DNA from: CAZEDK01 sp964511025
GTDB lineage: Bacteria; Patescibacteriota; Gracilibacteria; UBA1369; GWF2-33-10
Assembly: GCA_964511025.1 (NCBI GenBank)
Contig: CAZEDK010000021.1
Coordinates: 1-31,856 of the forward strand
Length of the DNA: 31,856 nt
Direction: 5' to 3'
Shown here piece by piece: positions 17,896 through 24,676 of the stretch. Made by a program: the position numbers and the translations under genes. Each line of letters starts with the position of its first letter. Positions within the stretch are counted from its first letter, which is position 1. The notes under the pieces were generated by a model that had not been told where the DNA came from, ran no database searches, and saw only the letters and a list, made by a program, of their open reading frames with translations.

Positions 17896-18384
17896 TCTAT
17901 CTGCCCCATCAATCCATTTCAAAAATTCACTAACAACTTTCGGCACGAATTTTTCCCATTTTTTTTCATTTTTTTTCATTAATTCTCGAACTTTTGTGCC
18001 AGATGTGTCATGTACAAATTCAACGTTACAGCTTTCATATCTTCCATCTTTTTCAAAAAGTTCTTTTACAATTTCAGATCCTGTATATACTTTTTCAAAT
18101 GGCGGTAAAATTAAAGAAATGTGTTGCACCCAAAGCGCATAATTATTAATATTTCGAACCGGAATTATTGTGTATTTATCTTTTGAAATTTTTGCTTCAT
18201 TCAATGCTTCTGTTATCATTTGCCATCTTTCTGAAGCCGTAAAAGGATTTTCTGGCAGGAAATTTTCTTCAGCGCTACCAATTCCAATAATTAAAAATTC
18301 ACCTTTCTCAATAATTTTTTTGCAAACAGATAAATGTCCATTATGGAAAGGTTGGAAACGGCCAATATAAAGCGAATTTAGCAT
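17878..18384 (-). CDS. nadM: NMN adenylyltransferase, archaeal NadM-like
   Basis: A 168-aa nucleotidyltransferase of the HIGH superfamily, predicted to join ATP and nicotinamide mononucleotide to form NAD. It has GRFQPFHNGHL at the N-terminus, GIGSAEENFLPENPFTASER in the middle, and DTSGTKVRELM as the ISGTxIR-type phosphate loop. These match archaeal-type NadM more than bacterial NadD. The start is set at ATG 18384; the TTG at 18393 would add three residues. It lies 14 nt downstream of the yraN-like gene, so the two are probably co-transcribed. The 3' end overlaps uppP. Other pyridine or cytidylyl substrates are possible but less likely. Confidence 0.85.
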   Translation of the reverse strand: MLNSLYIGRFQPFHNGHLSVCKKIIEKGEFLIIGIGSAEENFLPENPFTASERWQMITEALNEAKISKDKYTIIPVRNINNYALWVQHISLILPPFEKVYTGSEIVKELFEKDGRYESCNVEFVHDTSGTKVRELMKKNEKKWEKFVPKVVSEFLKWIDGADRLQKIN

Positions 18385-18398
18385 AAAAATCAAAGCAG

Positions 18399-18755
18399 TT
18401 AAAAAATAGCTTCAATATGTTCTATTTGAGGGTGGTTAGCAGTTAAATCCACTCCAACAAAATCAATTCTAAAATCGTTTTTTTCTAGCTTACGCCTAGC
18501 TAAATAAACATTAGCAGCAAATTCTATTTTTTTAAGTTTCCATTGAGTCATTGCTTCAATAATATCTCCAAATCTTTTATTAGTTCTTGTTTTTACCTCT
18601 ACAAAAACTATTTCATTTTTATCTTCACAAACCAAATCTATTTCTGCTCCTTGAATATAAAAATTTTGATCTAAAATTTTATAACCTTTTGCTATCAAAA
18701 AATGTGCCGCCATTAACTCACCCAATTTTCCTAATTTTTTCTTTGCATTTATCAT
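18399..18755 (-). CDS. yraN: YraN family (UPF0102) putative endonuclease
   Basis: A 118-aa protein with the UPF0102 pattern: GKLGELMAAHFLIAKGYKIL, then GAEIDLVCEDKNEIVFVEVKTR. The E-x-D and EVK residues form a PD-(D/E)XK active site of the Holliday-junction-resolvase-like fold. Family members are found widely in bacteria and their role is unsettled, possibly in DNA processing or uptake. The start is ATG 18755. The gene is divergent from dnaB across 55 nt and is followed after 14 nt by nadM. Confidence 0.9.
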   Translation of the reverse strand: MINAKKKLGKLGELMAAHFLIAKGYKILDQNFYIQGAEIDLVCEDKNEIVFVEVKTRTNKRFGDIIEAMTQWKLKKIEFAANVYLARRKLEKNDFRIDFVGVDLTANHPQIEHIEAIF

Positions 18756-18771
18756 ATTTTGAGACTATCAT
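18743..18771 (+). promoter_or_regulatory. dnaB promoter
   Basis: TTGCAT (18743-18748), a 17-nt spacer and TATCAT (18766-18771) predict a start near 18778 and a leader of about 33 nt before the dnaB ATG at 18811. The -35 lies within the first codons of the divergent yraN gene. Confidence 0.55.
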
Positions 18772-18810
18772 GATCGCCCAAAGTGATTCAAGCAATTAGT
18801 CTTCAAAAAA

Positions 18811-20181
18811 ATGGCTGAGATTCCTCCACACAATCTGGAAGCTGAACAAAATATATTAGGATGCCTACTTATAGAAAAAGATTCTATTATCAAAATAGCA
18901 GATATTATAGAGCCACAAGATTTTTACGAACCAAAACACAGCATTCTTTATGAGGTTATCAATGAACTTTTTAATAAAAGGAGCGCTATAGATCTTGTAA
19001 CGGTATCAAATCTTCTCAAAGATAAAAAACAACTGGATAATGTAGGAGGAAATCTTTATTTGACAGAATTAGCAGATAGCGTTGTAACAACTGATCATAT
19101 ATTTCAATACGCTACTATCGTTAAACAAAAATCGACTCTTAGAAAATTAATCAAAGCAGGAAATTCTATAATATCATTAGGCCACAAAGAAACTGAAGAA
19201 ACGGAAGAGCTTTTGGAAGAGGCTGAAAAAGCATTATTTAACGTTTCTCAAACTTTTTTAAAAGATCGATTCATTCATATCAAAGATCTTTTGGCAAATA
19301 TATTTGAGAAAATATCTGACCTGCATGATGAAGAAGGTGCAAAAAAATATCGTGGAATAGCCAGCGGTTTCAATTCCTTGGATCATATACTTTCCGGCTT
19401 TCAATCTTCAGATTTAGTAATAGTAGCAGCTCGACCATCAATGGGTAAAACTGCTTTTGCGTTAAACGTTGCACAAAATGCCGCCAAAAATAACAAGAAT
19501 GTTGGCATCATGTCACTCGAAATGTCAAAAGAGCAATTAGTTGAAAGAATGTTTTGTAGTTTGCTTCAGGTTGATTCGTGGAAAATGAAAACAGGTCAAC
19601 TAACCGAAGATGATTTCGGCAGAATTGGTCAAATAATGGATGAGCTAAATAGGTATAAAATATTTATAGATGATTCCATAACCGGTTCTATACCGGAACT
19701 ACGAGCAAAAGCAAGAAGGCTTCAAATGGAACATGGACTGGATATTTTGATAATAGACTATCTGCAACTAATGTCTAACAATGCAAGTACTTATGGAGGC
19801 AATAGAGTGCAAGAAATTTCAGAAATATCAAGATCGCTAAAAGGACTTGCTCGTGAACTCCATATACCAATCATTGCATTATCACAATTATCAAGAGCTG
19901 TAGAAAATCGCCCTGACAAAAGACCTCAATTAAGTGATTTGCGAGAATCGGGAGCGATCGAACAAGATGCTGACGTAGTACTGATGATGTACCGTGAAGA
20001 TTATTACGAAGAGGACACCGAAAGAAAAGGAATAACAGATATTTTTATAAGAAAGCATAGAAATGGATCAATTGGCAAAGCAGAGTTAATGTTCAAAAAA
20101 GAACAAATGAGATTTTATGACATGGATCATCAATACGACGAAGCTGCTTTTAGAGAAAACATAAATCGCGCTTTTGTTTAA
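18811..20181 (+). CDS. dnaB: Replicative DNA helicase DnaB
   Basis: A 456-aa hexameric 5'-3' helicase of the replication fork. The N-terminal domain starts with PPHNLEAEQNILGCLL, typical of DnaB and used for primase binding. The RecA-like C-terminal domain has Walker A ARPSMGKTAFAL (Lys213), Walker B DILIIDYLQLM, SQLSRAVENRPDKRPQLSDL and RESGAIEQDADVVLMMYRED. Length and motif order are normal and no intein is present. It has its own promoter at 18743-18771. The next gene starts 125 nt downstream. Confidence 0.97.
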   Translation: MAEIPPHNLEAEQNILGCLLIEKDSIIKIADIIEPQDFYEPKHSILYEVINELFNKRSAIDLVTVSNLLKDKKQLDNVGGNLYLTELADSVVTTDHIFQYATIVKQKSTLRKLIKAGNSIISLGHKETEETEELLEEAEKALFNVSQTFLKDRFIHIKDLLANIFEKISDLHDEEGAKKYRGIASGFNSLDHILSGFQSSDLVIVAARPSMGKTAFALNVAQNAAKNNKNVGIMSLEMSKEQLVERMFCSLLQVDSWKMKTGQLTEDDFGRIGQIMDELNRYKIFIDDSITGSIPELRAKARRLQMEHGLDILIIDYLQLMSNNASTYGGNRVQEISEISRSLKGLARELHIPIIALSQLSRAVENRPDKRPQLSDLRESGAIEQDADVVLMMYREDYYEEDTERKGITDIFIRKHRNGSIGKAELMFKKEQMRFYDMDHQYDEAAFRENINRAFV

Positions 20182-20306
20182 AATGGATTCTAGGTAAGAG
20201 AATTTGTTAAAAATTCGTTAAAAATCGAAACTTTTAAGGAATGAGCCTCTATATTTTTGATATATTTTAAAATATAATTATAGCGTTACCCCATAATTCA
20301 ATTTAT

Positions 20307-20633
20307 ATGATTTCAGATGAAAATTTCAAAGCTGTAGTTTTGAAAAGCCTAGTCGGGATTGATCACAAATTAACTGGTATAGATGTTAGGCTGGACGGTA
20401 TAGATCTTAGGCTAGACTCTGTAGATGGCAGATTGGACAGATTAGAAACAAAAATTGATAAACATTATCAACAATTTATTGATTTCAAAGAAAATACAGA
20501 ACAGGAATTTGATAATTTAAGAGGCTACATTGACCAAAGCTTTGCTAGAATTGCAGATCTTTTAAAGTTTGACGATCGTATCACAAAGTTAGAGATAGAA
20601 GTTTTGGGACTAAAAACAAATGCTTTAATTTGA
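20307..20633 (+). CDS. Heptad-repeat coiled-coil protein, unknown function
   Basis: A 108-aa hydrophilic protein. Residues about 14-50 consist of consecutive heptads (GIDHKLT, GIDVRLD, GIDLRLD, SVDGRLD, RLETKID), predicting a continuous parallel coiled coil. The rest is also helical and charged. Two heptads are encoded by a 21-bp tandem repeat at 20376-20417. A TATAAT at 20273-20278 lies 28 nt before the ATG and may be its -10. It ends in TGA. It has no signal peptide or membrane segment. Similar small coiled-coil proteins occur in many bacteria and phages without known function, and its position between dnaB and lysS gives no clear clue. Confidence 0.8.
   Translation: MISDENFKAVVLKSLVGIDHKLTGIDVRLDGIDLRLDSVDGRLDRLETKIDKHYQQFIDFKENTEQEFDNLRGYIDQSFARIADLLKFDDRITKLEIEVLGLKTNALI
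20376..20417 (+). repeat. 21-bp tandem repeat encoding heptads
   Basis: Two copies of a 21-bp unit (20376-20396 and 20397-20417), differing at two positions, each encode GID-x-RLD. Heptad length times three gives the 21-bp period, so recent unit duplication has lengthened the coiled coil. Confidence 0.8.
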
Positions 20634-20643
20634 AAAGCAAATC

Positions 20644-20672
20644 TTGCCATTTTTTTATTTAAAAAGTATCTT
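20644..20672 (+). promoter_or_regulatory. Putative lysS promoter
   Basis: TTGCCA (20644-20649), a 17-nt spacer and TATCTT (20667-20672) predict a start near 20679, 25 nt before the lysS ATG. The -10 matches consensus at four of six positions. Confidence 0.4.
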
Positions 20673-20703
20673 TCAAATACATTAAATAGTTTTCAACTAA
20701 AAT

Positions 20704-22629
20704 ATGGCGTCTATTGAAGAGTTGCGACAGATAAGGCTTAAAAAAATAGAAAATCTTAAAGTTTCAGGCGTTCATCCATACCCAGACAGCTATAAAAAAA
20801 CACATTTTTGTCATGATGCAAAAAAATTAGAAGATGGAAAATCTGAAATTTCAATTGCTGGAAGAATTGTTTTGCTTAGATCTTTTGGGAAATTAACTTT
20901 TGCAGTAATAAAAGATCAAAGTGGCAAAATGCAAATTGCATTCGCAAAACAAGAATTAAAGGAAGAAGAGTTTAATTTGATAGAAAAAAATTTGGACATG
21001 GGTGATTATATAGGCGTAAAAGGAAATATTTTTACAACAAAACATGGAGAAAAAACATTACTCGTGAAAGAATGGACTTTTCTTGGTAAAGCATTGTTAC
21101 CTTTACCTGACAAATTTCATGGCCTAAGTGATGAAGAAGCTCAATATAGACAAAGATATCTTGATATGATTATGAATGAAGGAGTTCTTGATAGGTTTAA
21201 GTTTAGGAGTGATTTATTGCGATATTTACGCGAATTTTATTGGCAAGAAGGGTTTTATGAAATTGAAACTCCAACTCTTCAACAAAATCCAACAGGTGCA
21301 GCCGCAAAGCCTTATTTTACACATAACAATGCTTTGGATGCCGATTTGGTGCTTAGAATTTCACACGAACTTCCACTCAAGATGGCAATTACAGGTGGTT
21401 TTGAAAAAGTTTTTGAAATAGGTAAAGCATTTAGAAATGAAGGCATTGATCCTTCACACCTGCCTGAACATACACATATTGAACATTACAGCGCCTATTG
21501 GAATTTTGAAGATAATATGAAGTTTACAGAAAAAATGTTTGATTTTTTATTTGAAAAAACTGGTTTATCAAAAAAAATTGAAATTAAAAATAAAGAAGGA
21601 CAGCTACATGAGGTAGATTTTACAACACCATGGAAAAGAATTGATTTTACGGAGCTTTTAACAAAAGACAGTGGTATCAATATTGGTAAAACCACAGATG
21701 CTGAAAGCTTACGCAAAGCAATAAGAGAAAAAGGGTTGGAAATTACGGATATGGACAAAATGCTATATCCAACATTGCTTGATTATTTGTATAAAAAAGT
21801 TTCAAGACCAAAAATCATCGGTCCGGTTTTCTTATATAATTATCCAAAGTCTTTACAGCCACTTGCTCGCAGCAATGACAAAAATTCTCAAATGGTTGAT
21901 CAGTTTCAATTGGTAGTTAACGGTTGGGAAATTATCAAAGCTTATTCTGAACTTGTTGATCCGATAGACCAACAAGAGAGGTTCGTAGAGCAAGCAAAAG
22001 CAGCCGAAATAGGTGACGAAGAAGCTATGCAAGGTGATGATGAGTATATAGTAGCCATGGAGCATGGCATGCCTCCAATATCAGGATGGGGGCTTGGTTT
22101 TGATAGACTGGTAACACTGCTGACAAAACAAGATAATTTAAGAGATACTGTACTTTTTCCTTTGATGAAACCTTTGAATGAAGACAAAGAAGGTACTCAG
22201 AAAGCAAAAGAAACTAAATTAGCAGTAGCTATCATCAATAAAAGTTTAAGATTAGAACGCTGGCAAGAGATGAATACTATTGCACATTTAAATGCTGCTT
22301 TTGGCGCAAGACTAGGTAAAAAACTCATAATGCAAGATAAAATAGAAACAAAAGATAAAGAAAGAATTAATTTGAATATTCAACATGCAATAATAATCAA
22401 AGAGGCAAATTCAAACGATCAAATTTTGGAATTAATAAAAGCAGCCAGAGAAGAAGAATTGGAGGTTTCTGAATTTACAAGAGAAATGATCGAAACAACA
22501 GATGACAAAAAGGTTATTGAAATTACAGCAAAAAAGGATCTCAAAGATATTGAATATTTAGGAGTCCTAATTTTCGGTAAAAAGACCGTGATTGACAAAT
22601 TCACTCAAAAATTTGTGTTATTTAAATAA
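20704..22629 (+). CDS. lysS: Lysyl-tRNA synthetase (class II) fused to a DUF2000-like domain
   Basis: A 641-aa protein, whereas ordinary bacterial class II LysRS has about 500. Residues about 1-495 are a complete synthetase. An OB-fold anticodon-binding domain (ISIAGRIVLLRSFGKLTFA) is followed by motif 2 (KAFRNEGIDPSHLPEHT) and motif 3 (GWGLGFDRLVTLLTKQ, then LFPLMKP). Motif 2 is slightly unusual: EHTHIEHYSAYW replaces the common EFTxxEFYxAY. From about residue 501 a second domain begins, KLAVAIINKSLRLERWQEMN, continuing with HLNAAFGARLGKKL and ending EYLGVLIFGKKTVIDKFT. This matches the DUF2000 pattern, a family I recall as having a peptidyl-tRNA hydrolase II-like fold. Its role here is unknown. 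The stop overlaps the next gene by 8 nt. Confidence 0.93.
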   Translation: MASIEELRQIRLKKIENLKVSGVHPYPDSYKKTHFCHDAKKLEDGKSEISIAGRIVLLRSFGKLTFAVIKDQSGKMQIAFAKQELKEEEFNLIEKNLDMGDYIGVKGNIFTTKHGEKTLLVKEWTFLGKALLPLPDKFHGLSDEEAQYRQRYLDMIMNEGVLDRFKFRSDLLRYLREFYWQEGFYEIETPTLQQNPTGAAAKPYFTHNNALDADLVLRISHELPLKMAITGGFEKVFEIGKAFRNEGIDPSHLPEHTHIEHYSAYWNFEDNMKFTEKMFDFLFEKTGLSKKIEIKNKEGQLHEVDFTTPWKRIDFTELLTKDSGINIGKTTDAESLRKAIREKGLEITDMDKMLYPTLLDYLYKKVSRPKIIGPVFLYNYPKSLQPLARSNDKNSQMVDQFQLVVNGWEIIKAYSELVDPIDQQERFVEQAKAAEIGDEEAMQGDDEYIVAMEHGMPPISGWGLGFDRLVTLLTKQDNLRDTVLFPLMKPLNEDKEGTQKAKETKLAVAIINKSLRLERWQEMNTIAHLNAAFGARLGKKLIMQDKIETKDKERINLNIQHAIIIKEANSNDQILELIKAAREEELEVSEFTREMIETTDDKKVIEITAKKDLKDIEYLGVLIFGKKTVIDKFTQKFVLFK

Positions 22630-22771
22630 CCACAGCCTGTCTTTCAAGTCTTCTTGCTCTTGCTTTTTCTTTGTTTCTAAGTCTCCAGCCGCTCTTCACT
22701 GGGCTTTTTCTGTGTGGAGATTCGATATGAGCTTTGATACCGTGAGTGTGTCTGCCTCTTCTTGATGCCAT
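22622..22771 (-). CDS. Small very basic protein (49 aa)
   Basis: A 49-codon frame from ATG 22771 to TAA 22622-22624. About 40 percent of the residues are Arg, Lys or His, spread over the whole length (MASRRGRHTHGIKAHIESPH at the start, NKEKARARRLERQAVV at the end). The C-terminal half is predicted helical. Codon use (AAA, AGA and GAA preferred) resembles neighbouring genes, which supports coding. The composition is typical of small ribosomal or ribosome-associated proteins, but I do not recognise a named family. It overlaps the lysS 3' end by 8 nt in convergent orientation. No Shine-Dalgarno precedes it. Confidence 0.65.
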   Translation of the reverse strand: MASRRGRHTHGIKAHIESPHRKSPVKSGWRLRNKEKARARRLERQAVVI

Positions 22772-22854
22772 AACTTAAATATGAAAGTATGAAAGCTAAA
22801 AATTTAATCTGTAAACTGTTAGCCGAGCTATGCTACCCCCAAAATCTCAAAAAA

Positions 22855-23787
22855 TCAAAGAAAACTTAAAAAATCTTTCATTTCGTTATGAATAGCGCCA
22901 TTTGTTGCCAAAATTCTACCTTTATTCAAATCTAATTTCGACCCGTCAAAATTAGTTAGCATGCCTCCAGATTCTTGAATAATCAAAGAGCCAGCCGCAA
23001 TGTCCCAAGGACAAAGATCAAACTCCCAGTGACCATCGAGCCAGCCTGTTGCAACAAAACAAAGATCCAAACTAGCAGCTCCACATCTTCTAATTGCTTT
23101 TGCTTTTTTGCCAAAATTTTTAAAAAGTTCCATATTGCTATCATAATGTGATTCGTCAGATGCTATAAATCCAGTTCCCAAAACTGCATTTTTTAATTCC
23201 AAAACATTTGAAACCTGCAATTTTTGTGCTATTTTTTGCACTTTTTCTAAATCACCCAAAGCCTCATCCCTAGCCCAAGCCAAAAAAGCTCCTTTCCCAA
23301 ATTCTGCAAACCATAATTGATTTAAAATAGGATTGTAAACCACTCCAATGAAAATTTCTCCATTTTTTTCAAGAGCTATGGAAATCGCAAAAATTGGTAG
23401 ATTTTTTGTAAAATTAGTAGTGCCATCTATTGGATCAATAATCCATCTGTAAGAATTGAGAGCCCCAAGGGGGTCCCTTTGGGACTGAGAGAGCTGAGAG
23501 CCCCAAGGGGGTCCCTTTGGGACTGAGAGAACTGAGAGCCCCAAGGGGGTCCCTTTGGGACTGAGAGAGCTGAGAGCTGAGATGACGTTTTCTTCTCCAA
23601 GAATTTCATGGTTTGGAAATTTTGCTTTGATAAGAGAGACAAGTAATTTTTCAGTTTCTTTATCGGCTTGCGTGACGATATCGCGATAAGAACTTTTTGT
23701 TTCTATCTGCAAATCCGATCCGTAATATTTTTTCACAAGCTCGCCAGCCTGCAAAGCAATCTCGATAGTAAATTTCAAAAAATCCAT
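22855..23787 (-). CDS. suhB: Inositol-monophosphatase family protein with repeat-derived insert
   Basis: A magnesium-dependent phosphatase of the IMPase/SuhB/CysQ superfamily, 310 aa. It has the metal motif GEE (near 64-66), WIIDPIDGTTNF (near 115-126), and CPWDIAAGSLIIQESGG near the C-terminus. The substrate may be inositol phosphate, PAP or another small phosphate ester. Family members average about 265 residues; the excess is about 38 residues at 73-110, encoded by three copies of a 38-bp GC-rich element read in three successive frames (SPKGTPLGL, VPKGPPWGS, SQRDPLGAL). The insert sits in the loop between GEE and DPIDG and keeps the frame open. The start codon overlaps the upstream gene's stop (TAATG), indicating translational coupling. 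Confidence 0.9.
   Translation of the reverse strand: MDFLKFTIEIALQAGELVKKYYGSDLQIETKSSYRDIVTQADKETEKLLVSLIKAKFPNHEILGEENVISALSSLSPKGTPLGLSVLSVPKGPPWGSQLSQSQRDPLGALNSYRWIIDPIDGTTNFTKNLPIFAISIALEKNGEIFIGVVYNPILNQLWFAEFGKGAFLAWARDEALGDLEKVQKIAQKLQVSNVLELKNAVLGTGFIASDESHYDSNMELFKNFGKKAKAIRRCGAASLDLCFVATGWLDGHWEFDLCPWDIAAGSLIIQESGGMLTNFDGSKLDLNKGRILATNGAIHNEMKDFLSFL
23458..23578. repeat. 38-bp palindrome-containing tandem repeat, 3 copies plus remnant, inside IMPase gene
   Basis: Units start at 23458, 23496 and 23534 (38 bp each, at most one difference seen), with a truncated GAGAGCT at 23572-23578. Each contains CCCCAAGGGGG and TCCCTTTGGGA, able to form short hairpins, and is about 63 percent GC in a strongly AT-rich genome. 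Three units total 114 bp, a multiple of three, so the host gene stays in frame. Confidence 0.95.
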
Positions 23788-24581
23788 TAATTAAACAGAC
23801 TTAAATATTGATTTACCTCCTCACAAAGCAATTTACTCTCTGTTAAACCCTGACGCAAATCTGTCATTGAAATTTCTCCCAATCTATTTCCAATATTTTT
23901 AATCAAATTCGCCCTAAGTGTTTCTATTCTGGATAAAAACTCTGCACATTGTTGCTGCTGTTCATCAGTTGAATTATCCAAATTATCCTCTAGGTCATAT
24001 AATTTAGATAACAAATCATCTAATATTGAAGTATAATCAAGTTTTTGATTTTCCAGTTTTTGTTTTTCAATATCATCAGCGAGCCCAGACATACTATCTC
24101 TTGTACTCGCATAAACAGGATTGTCCAAAGATTCAAACCATATTTCTATACCACCATTATCAAGAACTTGAATTTTAAAAACACTGTTTGTTGGTATACT
24201 TTGCAGTCCCCTGTTTTCGTTAACTTTTAAATAAATTGCTGCAATTTGAATTGCTTTTAAAATTGCCTCATCTCTACTTTCGCCTTGTTTTTCATAAAAA
24301 TTCACTATTCCCAAAGCAAAACCCTCATAATCATTTATTTGACTTGATTGAATTTCTACATCATCAGTCCTTGTCGGTGTTAAGGTTTGCAAAATTTCAG
24401 CCCCTTTTGCTCCAACAGCTCCTATTTCAATTCTACCAGCTCCTTTGTCTTTGTATTGCAAATTTCCATTGATTTCAAAATCATCAAGAAGTGTATCAAA
24501 TTGCCCTTCCGCCAGTTTCTGTAAAGGCTCCATTGTTTCCATTCCTGGATTACTCAAAAATATAAATCTTCTTTCAAACAT
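23787..24581 (-). CDS. Unknown protein, coupled to the IMPase-family gene
   Basis: A 264-aa protein I do not recognise. The N-terminal half looks alpha/beta (ALGIVNFYEKQGESRDEAILKAIQ is one helical part) with no catalytic motif that I can name. The C-terminal half (from about 165) is helical and very acidic, with a probable coiled coil (EKQKLENQKLDYTSILDDLL, then DNLDNSTDEQQQQCAEF). There is no signal peptide or membrane helix. Its TAA overlaps the ATG of the phosphatase gene by one base, so the two are translated together. A TATAAT on the minus strand at 24607-24602 lies about 20 nt before the ATG at 24581, in the divergent interval with guaA. Confidence 0.75.
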   Translation of the reverse strand: MFERRFIFLSNPGMETMEPLQKLAEGQFDTLLDDFEINGNLQYKDKGAGRIEIGAVGAKGAEILQTLTPTRTDDVEIQSSQINDYEGFALGIVNFYEKQGESRDEAILKAIQIAAIYLKVNENRGLQSIPTNSVFKIQVLDNGGIEIWFESLDNPVYASTRDSMSGLADDIEKQKLENQKLDYTSILDDLLSKLYDLEDNLDNSTDEQQQQCAEFLSRIETLRANLIKNIGNRLGEISMTDLRQGLTESKLLCEEVNQYLSLFN

Positions 24582-24601
24582 AAATATAGTTTATTCAATA
24601 A

Positions 24602-24607
24602 ATTATA
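24602..24607 (-). promoter_or_regulatory. -10 box for the 264-aa gene and IMPase operon
   Basis: A perfect TATAAT on the minus strand, 21 nt from the ATG at 24581, within the 95-nt divergent interval with guaA. No clear -35 was identified. Confidence 0.4.
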
Positions 24608-24676
24608 TCATAAAAGCTTCATTAAATCTAAATTTCTTGCTAAATTTGAATTACAAAACTTTTTCTTTTTTCCAAA

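Noticed and set aside
22780..22854. Possible tRNA or small structured RNA in the gap before the IMPase gene (GCTAA/TTAGC pairing)
   Set aside because: Only a 5-bp stem is visible, with no cloverleaf, anticodon loop or terminator; nothing else supports an RNA gene.
23458..23578. Three regular repeats considered as a small CRISPR array
   Set aside because: The 38-bp units are directly adjacent without spacers, lie inside a coding gene and have no cas genes nearby.
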